The notes under the pieces are model-generated. The model saw only the letters and a program-made list of their open reading frames with translations, ran no database searches and was not told where the DNA came from. 7,823 bases of DNA from Candidatus Latescibacterota bacterium (GTDB lineage Bacteria; JAAXHH01), in the NCBI GenBank assembly GCA_022821935.1, contig JAJECR010000162.1:1-7823 (forward strand), given 5' to 3'. Below are positions 1 to 5,657 of the stretch, one piece after another. Positions within the stretch are counted from its first letter, which is position 1; each line of letters begins with the position of its first letter. The translations under genes and the position numbers were made by a program.

Positions 1-776
1 TCCTTATCTGGAGTATCGTCGAAGGTCAGGTAAAACAGGCTATCGACGTCGACAGCGGTTGGGTGGAGAACGTGGCGTGGTCGCCAGACGGCCAATGGTT
101 GGCGGCCTCTTGCTCTCGGCAGGTTTGCGCGTACCGCGCGGACGGTGGAGAAGCCTGGCGCTCTGACGACCATCCCAGCACCGTCAGCGCGATTGCCTGG
201 TCCCGCGCAGGGGAACTGGCGACGGCCTGTTACAGCCGAGTGGCGTTCTTCGACGCGTCCACCGGGGAGCTTCGCCAGAAGCTGCAGTGGCAGGGTTCCC
301 TGGTGTCGATGGTACTGAGCCCGGATGGGGACATCGTGGCGTGCGGCAGCCAGGACAACTCGGTGCACTTCTGGCGTCGCTCCACGGAGCAGGATTCCAT
401 GATGTCCGGATATTCCGGCAAACCGTCGGCCCTGGCCTTCGATGACGCGGGCACTCTCCTGGCCACCGGCGGGGGCGAAAGGGTGACGGTCTGGAGCTTC
501 CAGGGAGGCGGTCCCGAAGGCACGCTGCCCGGCGTTCTGGACCTTCATGTCGAACCCGTCACGACGCTTGCCTTCGCTCGCCGCACGTTGCGCCTGGTAT
601 CGGGAGGCCGTGACGGTGCCGTGGTTGTGTGGTCGCTTCGGAGCGATGGTGAAGGCGATCCGATAGGGGCCGCAGTTGTGCGGGACGTGGTAGCTGAACT
701 TCACTGGCGGCCAGACGGGCGCGCACTTGCCGCCCTCGACGCCCAAGGCGGTGTGACGGTCTGGCGGGTCCGATGA
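1..776 (+). CDS. WD40-repeat beta-propeller protein, C-terminal part (5' end outside window)
   Basis: The frame is open from the first bases of the window (position 3 reads LIWSIVEGQ), so the GTG at 63 is internal and the true start lies upstream. The visible part has about six WD40-type blades. Each has a hydrophobic strand followed by a DG, AG or related turn and ends in a W/F-containing strand. Blade starts read VENVAWSPDG, VSAIAWSRAG, LVSMVLSPDG, PSALAFDDAG, VTTLAFARR and VAELHWRPDG; blade ends include VHFWR, VTVWSF, VVVWSL and VTVWRVR. With the partial blade at the left edge this suggests a seven-bladed propeller that ends naturally at the TGA at 774-776. WD40 propellers are protein-interaction scaffolds and no catalytic motif is visible, so the partner and role are unknown. 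Whatever originally followed the gene has been replaced by an IS1182 remnant, so the downstream neighbour gives no functional clue. Confidence 0.85.
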   Translation, partial: LIWSIVEGQVKQAIDVDSGWVENVAWSPDGQWLAASCSRQVCAYRADGGEAWRSDDHPSTVSAIAWSRAGELATACYSRVAFFDASTGELRQKLQWQGSLVSMVLSPDGDIVACGSQDNSVHFWRRSTEQDSMMSGYSGKPSALAFDDAGTLLATGGGERVTVWSFQGGGPEGTLPGVLDLHVEPVTTLAFARRTLRLVSGGRDGAVVVWSLRSDGEGDPIGAAVVRDVVAELHWRPDGRALAALDAQGGVTVWRVR

Positions 777-784
777 ACAAAGGC

Positions 785-1200
785 CGAATTGCCCGCGCAC
801 GCGCAGGCTGCGCCACAGTGCGGCCGGGTTTCATGTGCATCGCGGGCAAGCGGTGCCCGAACTTCCGGGTGCTGAGCGATTTCCGCAAGGACCGCGGGGA
901 CTTCTTCCGGTCGTGCTTCCGGCAGACGGCCGCATGGCGCTGGATCTGGGCATGGCGTCGCTGGGCCACGTGAGCCTGGACGGCTCGAAGTTCAAGGCGA
1001 GCAGTTCGAAGCACAAGGCGATGGGCTACGGTCGGATGCGGGAGCGGGCGCTGTGCGGGGAGATCGGGGCGCTGTCGGAGCGGGCCCTGGAGGCGCGCGA
1101 GGAGGCGCTTTCGCCGGGCCGGGAGATCGAGGACGGGAAGCAGATCGGCTTCGCCGACAAGGACGCGCGGATCATGGGCAAGTAAGGGCGCGTTCTCGGA
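785..1200 (+). pseudogene. IS1182-family transposase remnant, frameshifted and truncated at both ends
   Basis: This is an internal, N-terminal-side piece of an IS1182-type (DUF772/DDE) transposase, read in more than one frame. One frame gives GFMCIAGKRCPNFRVLSDFR, matching the family pattern 'F.(W/Y)L(A/S)GG..PDFRT(I/V).(D/R)FR'. Around 915-935 the reading shifts to another frame, giving GMASLGHVSLDGSKFKASSS and then KHKAMGYGRM. This corresponds to the conserved LG.VALDGTK.KANASKHKAMSY.RM block with the first catalytic Asp. A low-similarity spacer follows, then FADKDARIMGK, matching the family's F.D.D.RIM. A TAA at 1183 interrupts it, and a further shift gives GAFSD, as expected after 'IMGKKGAF'. 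The second half of the catalytic domain and both inverted repeats are missing, so the element is dead. Its apparent ATG at 773 overlaps the WD40 stop as ATGA, which is probably coincidence. Exact ends are uncertain by a few tens of bases. Confidence 0.8.
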
Positions 1201-1227
1201 CACCCTTGGCGCCGATTTCTACAACGA

Positions 1228-1359
1228 TCACCCGCGCGCAACTCCCGCCAGGAACGCGTCAACCTTGATGATCGGACGCAGGAATTCCGCAGACAGGCTT
1301 ATCAGGTCCTGATCGCCTGTAACGAGAAAGTCCGCTTCGCCCGCAATGGCAAGCTCAAG
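1228..1359 (-). pseudogene. PIN-domain toxin (VapC-like), C-terminal remnant
   Basis: Reading the minus strand down from 1359 gives 43 codons beginning LELAIAGEADFLVTGDQDL and ending in VDAFLAGVARG before a TGA at 1230-1228. The A(D/E)FLVTGD.DL segment followed by 'P.(I/L).(V/T)..FLA' is the characteristic C-terminal block of the putative toxin-antitoxin PIN family (COG1569/TIGR00305-type). It carries the late conserved Asp residues of the nuclease site. The N-terminal D-T-N strand and the central Glu/Asp are absent: an in-frame TAG lies immediately upstream (1362-1360), and beyond it the sequence is antitoxin. Roughly the first two thirds of the toxin gene therefore seem deleted, leaving no functional RNase. 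In this family the toxin normally follows its AbrB-type antitoxin on the same strand, which is the order seen here. Family assignment rests on motif recognition. Confidence 0.75.
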
Positions 1360-1361
1360 CT
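1350..1361. repeat. Tandem hexamer CAAGCT x2 at the antitoxin/toxin junction
   Basis: The plus strand reads CAAGCTCAAGCT (minus: AGCTTGAGCTTG). The repeat spans the antitoxin stop codon (1355-1357) and the first recognisable codons of the PIN remnant. It marks the place where antitoxin coding sequence switches to toxin C-terminal coding sequence and is consistent with a short-homology deletion end point. Confidence 0.6.
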
Positions 1362-1561
1362 ACGGCGTCCCGAATGGTCTGTTCGGTGAGGTCAAGTTCT
1401 GCGAGCTTCGCACGCACCGCATCGGCCCGCTGGATGCGAACTGGTGTCAGCACGACCTGGCCGTTCCGGGCCTCGACTTCGAAGTACTCCACGGGACCAA
1501 GCTCGTTAGTGATGCGCTTGGGGAGGGTAAGCTGATTCTTGGCGGTGAGCTTCGCAAGCAT
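1355..1561 (-). CDS. AbrB/SpoVT-fold antitoxin (VapB/MazE-like DNA-binding protein), C-terminus truncated
   Basis: The 68-residue protein begins MLAKLTAKNQLTLPK, the swapped-hairpin AbrB signature in which 'QLTLPK' occupies the position of the family's 'Q(I/V)T(I/L)PK'. It continues with YFEVEARNGQVVLTPV and a short C-terminal helix region, RADAVRAKLAELDLTEQ. Such proteins are dimeric antitoxins that neutralise a PIN RNase and repress their own operon. The ATG at 1561 is preferred because relatives start at MLAKLTAKNQ. A TTG at 1588 would add nine residues, FSCYCRDS-type sequence unlike the family, although AAGGA lies just before it. Homologues usually run on as 'DAVAWAR' into the toxin start; here the protein stops directly after RDAVA, where the deleted toxin begins. 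The DNA-binding domain is intact, so the protein may still act as a solitary repressor or antitoxin. Confidence 0.88.
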   Translation of the reverse strand: MLAKLTAKNQLTLPKRITNELGPVEYFEVEARNGQVVLTPVRIQRADAVRAKLAELDLTEQTIRDAVA

Positions 1562-1905
1562 GCTGTCTCGGCAATAGCAAGAAAACAAGGAATCCTTACT
1601 TTAGCATTTCCTCTGTGTAAGGCGATCAACTGATCGACTCGATGGTCGATTGCCCGTCGCGTCTCGGATGCCCACTTTAGAACACCCGCAGTGTCCGGGG
1701 AGAACCGCGGCATGGAACACGCCGGGTTGTTGCTGCCGGAAAAAATCGCAGATACTTGCTTTCTGCCTGGTCCGGCAACATCGATCCACCGGGACCTTTG
1801 CGTTCGGTTCAGCGACCGGCCGCGGTGGAGTCATCGAAGCAGCAAATTGCCCTTCCGGCCAAAACCCGCTTTGCGCCCCAAATCACAAACAGACAAGAGA
1901 CAATC
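1562..1905. other. Non-coding gap between the divergent antitoxin and yghU genes
   Basis: No reading frame in this 344-base stretch gives protein-like sequence; the translations on both strands are rich in Arg, Pro, Ser and Cys and lack family motifs. It must hold the divergent promoters of the antitoxin (leftward) and yghU (rightward). Besides the dyad at 1621-1654, only a weak sigma70-like pair is seen for yghU: TTGTTG at 1727-1732 and GATACT at 1751-1756 with an 18-base spacer. It would leave a leader of about 145 bases. I give that promoter little weight. Confidence 0.5.
1621..1654. promoter_or_regulatory. Imperfect dyad upstream of the antitoxin, possible autoregulatory operator
   Basis: The left arm, GGCGATCAACTGATCGA, and the reverse complement of the right arm, GGCAATCGACCATCGA, share GGC-ATC-ATCGA at matching spacing around a centre near 1638-1640. 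It lies 60-93 bases upstream of the antitoxin ATG. AbrB-type antitoxins commonly bind palindromes in their own promoter region. The operator role is inferred from position and symmetry only. Confidence 0.3.
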
Positions 1906-2736
1906 ATGACAGACACATCCCCTTATACGCCCCCGCCGGTCTGGCAGTGGGAAAAGTCAGGCGGCGGCACCAACCGCCCGATCGCCGGCCCCACCCACGA
2001 CGAGACGCTTCCCGTGGGCAAACACTCCCTGCAGCTCTATTCGATGGCAACGCCCAACGGGATCAAGGTCACCGTCATGCTCGAAGAGTTGCTCGAACTC
2101 GGTATCGCTGAAGCCGAGTACGACGCCTACCTGATCAACATCGGCAACGGCGACCAGTTCGGCAGTGGCTTCGTGGCCCTCAACCCGAACTCGAAGATTC
2201 CGGCACTGGCCGATCACAGCACATCGCCGCCCACGCGGGTGTTCGAATCGGGCTCGATCCTGCTTTACCTCGCGGAGAAGTTTGGCGCCTTCCTGCCGAC
2301 CGATCCTCGCGGACGCACCGAGTGCCTGTCCTGGCTGTTCTTTCAGATGGGTAGCGCACCGTACATCGGCGGGGGCTTCGGCCACTTCTACGCTTTCAGA
2401 GAGGAGAAAATCGAGTACTGCATCAATCGTTTCGCCATGGAGACGAAACGCCTGCTCGACGTGCTCAACCGGCGTTTGGCCGAGAACAGGTTTCTCACCG
2501 GCGACGAATACACCATCGCCGACATGGCCAACTACGGCTGGTACGGCGCGCTCGTGCTGCACAACCTCTACGACGCCGGGGAGTTCCTCGATGTCGCCTC
2601 ATATACGCACGTGGTGCGCTGGGCCGAGGAGATCGAGGCGCGCCCCGCGGTGCAGCGCGGCCGGCGGGTCAACAGGCCCTGGGGACCCGAGGAAACGCAG
2701 GTGCCGGAACGTCACGGTCCCGAGGATTTCAAGTAA
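1906..2736 (+). CDS. yghU: GSH-dependent disulfide-bond oxidoreductase, YghU-type glutathione transferase
   Basis: This is a 276-residue cytosolic GST-superfamily protein, close in sequence pattern to E. coli YghU (288 residues). YghU-type enzymes bind glutathione and reduce disulfide bonds and organic hydroperoxides. Recognisable stretches, in order: an N-terminal extension with VWQWEKSGGG and NRPIAGPTHDETLPVGKH (about residues 12-40); the thioredoxin-like domain with QLYSMATPNGIKVTVMLEEL (43-62), NPNSKIPAL (93-101) and ESGSILLYLAEKFG (114-127); and the helical C-terminal domain with GGGFGHFY, INRFAMETKRLLDVL, GDEYTIADMANY and RPAVQRGRRVNRPWGP. Instead of a catalytic Cys or Tyr at the usual place there is the TPN motif (residues 49-51), as in this subfamily. 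The ATG at 1906 is chosen because MTDTSPY aligns with the E. coli start; AAGAGA lies just upstream. The frame is open further upstream, but that sequence is not family-like. The gene appears monocistronic. Confidence 0.93.
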   Translation: MTDTSPYTPPPVWQWEKSGGGTNRPIAGPTHDETLPVGKHSLQLYSMATPNGIKVTVMLEELLELGIAEAEYDAYLINIGNGDQFGSGFVALNPNSKIPALADHSTSPPTRVFESGSILLYLAEKFGAFLPTDPRGRTECLSWLFFQMGSAPYIGGGFGHFYAFREEKIEYCINRFAMETKRLLDVLNRRLAENRFLTGDEYTIADMANYGWYGALVLHNLYDAGEFLDVASYTHVVRWAEEIEARPAVQRGRRVNRPWGPEETQVPERHGPEDFK

Positions 2737-2805
2737 CCCGCCGGGACAGCCAATGTCGCCCTCAAGGCGCTGGCCGAACAAGCCGAATTCCTGAGGTTGT
2801 TTCAG

Positions 2806-2811
2806 TAAAAT
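2806..2811 (+). promoter_or_regulatory. Possible -10 box (TAAAAT) for the receptor operon
   Basis: TAAAAT matches the sigma70 -10 consensus at five of six positions and lies about 80 bases before the receptor ATG. Transcription would start just before or within the hairpin at 2815-2855. No convincing -35 box is found 16-18 bases upstream, so an activator or another sigma factor may be involved, or the match may be chance. Confidence 0.3.
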
Positions 2812-2814
2812 GAT

Positions 2815-2855
2815 GTGAACCGGATCCGGACCCCACGGATAAGGGGTCCGTTCAC
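2815..2855 (+). promoter_or_regulatory. Two-part hairpin in the leader of the TonB-dependent receptor gene
   Basis: An inner perfect 8-bp stem, CGGACCCC (2827-2834) with GGGGTCCG (2843-2850), closes an 8-base loop. An outer 5-bp stem, GTGAA (2815-2819) with TTCAC (2851-2855), encloses it, leaving a seven-base bulge (CCGGATC) on the 5' side only. No T tract follows, so it is not a canonical intrinsic terminator for yghU, although it could still stabilise or end the yghU transcript. Its place between the possible -10 box and the ribosome binding site would also suit an RNA regulatory element or an mRNA 5' protector. Confidence 0.45.
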
Positions 2856-2874
2856 CGTAGAGAAGTAACCGGAG

Positions 2875-2879
2875 AGGAG
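2875..2879 (+). promoter_or_regulatory. Ribosome binding site of the TonB-dependent receptor
   Basis: AGGAG within GGAGAGGAGAG lies nine bases before the ATG at 2889. This strong purine-rich site confirms that start, which is also followed directly by a normal signal peptide. Confidence 0.8.
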
Positions 2880-2888
2880 AGAACTTCC

Positions 2889-5657
2889 ATGAGTACGAAA
2901 CTACAGAAGACGCCGGGGCTGGTCGCCGCGGCGTTTGCCGTTGCGCTGCTATTCGGCACAGCGTCTGCTCAAGAGGCGGACGCCGAGGCTGCAGACGACG
3001 AATCCGGCATCGTCGAAGAGATCGTCGTGACCGGCATCCGCGGCAGCCTCCAGCAGTCGCTGGAAAGAAAGCGGGATGCGGACCACTTTGTCGACGCGAT
3101 TACCGCGGAGGACATCGGTGCGTTTCCCGATCAGAATCTGGCTGAATCCCTGCAACGAATCAGTGGCGTCGCCATCGACCGCAAGTCGGGCGAGGGCGCC
3201 TTTGTCAGCGTTCGCGGACTCGGTCCGCAATTCGTGCAGACAACGGTCCATGGTCGTGTTTCGGCATCCAACGTCGCCCCGGGAGACTTCAACGGCATGG
3301 GTGCAAACAACGCAAAGTCACGCGCAGTCGGCTTTAACCAGTTCCAGTCCGGGCTGGTGCAGGCCGTGGAGGTTCACAAGTCGCCACGGGCGGATCACGT
3401 CGAGGGCGGCCTCGGGGGGTTCGTCGACGTCCAGCCGCGCAGACCCCTTGAACTGGGCAGGCGGCACGCCGCCTTCTCTGGCGACGCCACGCTAAACGAG
3501 CTGGCGGACGACACGGCTCCTGGCGTATTCGCCATGTACAGCGACGTGCTAACCGACAACCTCGGTTTCATGATGTCGGCACAGTGGGACAATCGAGTCT
3601 TTCGGACAGACAACATGCAGGGATGGTCGCATGTTTTCAGAACAGTCAACGTCGACGGCGTGGAAGTGGGTAGCGGCTATTACGCGCAGCAGATCAATGG
3701 GGAGTTACACATTACCGACCGTGATCGCCTGAACGTCTCTTCGTCCCTGCAATGGCAACCGTCGGACCAACTCGATATCACATTCGATGTGCTGTATACC
3801 GACAACAAGACGCAAGAGTCTGATTACTGGCGGGACTACCGCGTCCGCCAGGGGAATGGAAGGATCACCGAAGCGGAGTACATAGAAGACAACGGTGAGA
3901 TCATATTCACCAAGATTTCTACCACGGCGGGTTTGTTCCTTTCGAACCAGGAAGAGGTGGTCGATACAGAAAACGTGAATCTCGGTGTCAATCTGAAGTT
4001 CCAGGCTACTGATAACCTTTCCGTCAACTTCGATGCGTCGGTCTCTGACACGGAAGCGCCCATTGCACTTTCGGGTGCCCTGATGCGAAACACCCTCACG
4101 CAGATGACCTGGGAGAAGTTTGGTGCGGGCAGATTACCGTCGATAACCTCGACTGACCCAATAACTGACCCCGATTGGTATCACGTCGTTTGGTCGTCGA
4201 AAGCAGGCCATTTGGTCGATGACCGGCTTTCTCAATGGCGAGTGGATGTCACTTACGAGTTTGACGGGGACTGGCTGGAAACGGTCCAGATCGGTGCCAG
4301 GACGTACCGGCAGGACCGCCGCGACAGGTCTCGATATCTGGGCACCGCCTCCCAGCGGGGGGACCCGATATCACAACACGGCGGTGGCGTTGCGCACCCG
4401 GCAGAGGGAGACTTCCTCTCCGGACTCGGGCTGAATGTCCCGGCGAACACGCCTACCCCAAACCGTGAGGTTCTGACAAGGGCGCTTGAAACCATCACAC
4501 CGGCGCAAACTTTCGGCTGGCAGGGGCATACGGTGGAGTCCATAGCCAATTTCCCGGACTTTAGCCTGCCTTTCAACGAAGACCTCAATCACGACGACGA
4601 TGGCAACGCGATTTATGCCATGGTGACGTTTGCCGGTGAACTCGGCACTACGCCGTATACTGGCAACTTCGGCGTGCGCTATGTGGACAACAACACCGGG
4701 TCAAAGGGGGAGATCTCGGAACCCATCGATATCGATTATAGCGATCCAACGGCGCCCAACATCATTACCAGCCCGCCTACGTTTACCGAAATCGCCCATG
4801 AGTACACGGAGACATTGCCCTCCCTGAATCTGCGATTCGATCCCACAGACGAGATCGTCGTGCGGGTTGCGGCGGCAAAAGTGCTGACTCGCCCAAGGTT
4901 TCTTGACCTGAGTCCGCGACAAACCGTTCAGGCGAGGAACCGTACCACGCGTGGCGGCAACGGCACGCTGGACCCGACCACCGCGGTGCAGTTCGACCTG
5001 GCGGTGGAATGGTATTTCGACAACTACTCGATTGCCTCCTTTGGCCTTTTTGCCAAGGAGATCGAAGCGTTCGTTCAGAATGAACAAACCCCGACCCCAT
5101 GGCCCGGTATCATCGATCCCGAGACCAACCAACCCCTCGTGTTGATTGCCTTCAGACCGCTTAACACCGGGAAGTCGGACCTGGTCGGTATTGAACTGGC
5201 GTTTCAGCGCACGTTTGCGGATCTGCTCCCGGCGCCGTGGGATGGTCTCGGCATAGTCACCAACTATACGCACATCAATTCCGGGTCGGACTTCTCAAAC
5301 GAGCTAACGGGTGCGGCCTACGGTATTCCGGGATTGTCCGAAAACACGATCAACCTCACCCTCTTCTACGAGAAGGGTCCGTGGAGTGGTCGCGTATCCT
5401 ACAACTACCGGGATGATTTCCTGGATTCCATTGCCGATGGCCAGGGACACCCCAAGTTCGTCGACGTGTACGATCAATGGGATGTGTCTTTCGGTTATGC
5501 AGTGAACAACAACATCTCGATTATGCTGGAAGGGATCAACCTGACCGACGAAAACGTGTACTACTACAACCTGCTGGGGACCAGCACGATGGAGCACATC
5601 GTGCAGGCAGCTCACGCCGGTCGTCGATTCCAGGCCGGTGTACGCTGGAAACTGTAG
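2889..5657 (+). CDS. TonB-dependent outer membrane receptor (Caulobacter type)
   Basis: This 922-residue outer membrane active transporter takes up an unidentified ligand using TonB-ExbBD energy. A signal peptide (residues 1-27) has a basic start, MSTKLQK, then LVAAAFAVALLFG and the cleavage site ASA|Q. A TonB-box-like EEIVVTG is at about 43-49. The plug domain (about 60-185) shows DAITAEDIGAFPDQNLAESL, ISGVAIDR, VSVRGLGPQFV and EVHKSPRADHVEGGLGGFVD, matching the family's 'E(V/I)YK(S/T)P.AD..EGG(I/L)GG.V' pattern (TIGR01782-type). The rest is a beta-barrel with alternating patterns, including TLPSLNLRFDPTDEIVVRVA and YNYRDDF, then the terminal EGINLTDENVYYYN and GRRFQAGVRWKL. Length is normal for the type. 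The last residue is Leu, whereas most barrel proteins end in Phe or Trp. The gene overlaps a downstream YejA-like binding protein, which points to a peptide or peptide-like ligand, but substrate cannot be read from the sequence. Confidence 0.95.
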   Translation: MSTKLQKTPGLVAAAFAVALLFGTASAQEADAEAADDESGIVEEIVVTGIRGSLQQSLERKRDADHFVDAITAEDIGAFPDQNLAESLQRISGVAIDRKSGEGAFVSVRGLGPQFVQTTVHGRVSASNVAPGDFNGMGANNAKSRAVGFNQFQSGLVQAVEVHKSPRADHVEGGLGGFVDVQPRRPLELGRRHAAFSGDATLNELADDTAPGVFAMYSDVLTDNLGFMMSAQWDNRVFRTDNMQGWSHVFRTVNVDGVEVGSGYYAQQINGELHITDRDRLNVSSSLQWQPSDQLDITFDVLYTDNKTQESDYWRDYRVRQGNGRITEAEYIEDNGEIIFTKISTTAGLFLSNQEEVVDTENVNLGVNLKFQATDNLSVNFDASVSDTEAPIALSGALMRNTLTQMTWEKFGAGRLPSITSTDPITDPDWYHVVWSSKAGHLVDDRLSQWRVDVTYEFDGDWLETVQIGARTYRQDRRDRSRYLGTASQRGDPISQHGGGVAHPAEGDFLSGLGLNVPANTPTPNREVLTRALETITPAQTFGWQGHTVESIANFPDFSLPFNEDLNHDDDGNAIYAMVTFAGELGTTPYTGNFGVRYVDNNTGSKGEISEPIDIDYSDPTAPNIITSPPTFTEIAHEYTETLPSLNLRFDPTDEIVVRVAAAKVLTRPRFLDLSPRQTVQARNRTTRGGNGTLDPTTAVQFDLAVEWYFDNYSIASFGLFAKEIEAFVQNEQTPTPWPGIIDPETNQPLVLIAFRPLNTGKSDLVGIELAFQRTFADLLPAPWDGLGIVTNYTHINSGSDFSNELTGAAYGIPGLSENTINLTLFYEKGPWSGRVSYNYRDDFLDSIADGQGHPKFVDVYDQWDVSFGYAVNNNISIMLEGINLTDENVYYYNLLGTSTMEHIVQAAHAGRRFQAGVRWKL

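Noticed and set aside
773..973. A 66-codon frame starting at the ATG that overlaps the WD40 stop (ATGA), suggesting a coupled downstream gene.
   Set aside because: Its middle is IS1182 transposase sequence and its end is the wrong frame of the same pseudogene; the overlap appears accidental.
559..1203. A 214-codon minus-strand frame opposite the WD40 gene and the transposase remnant.
   Set aside because: The translation is Arg/Pro/His-rich with no family pattern, while the opposite strand has clear WD40 and IS1182 motifs.
1346..1633. A 95-codon plus-strand frame across the antitoxin locus.
   Set aside because: It is the reverse complement of the antitoxin coding region; the minus-strand AbrB signature is unambiguous.
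1650..2111. Plus-strand frames running from the gap into the start of yghU, as an upstream small gene or an extended yghU N-terminus.
   Set aside because: Sequence before 1906 has no family resemblance and the ATG at 1906 matches the E. coli YghU start; the other frames are low-complexity shadows.
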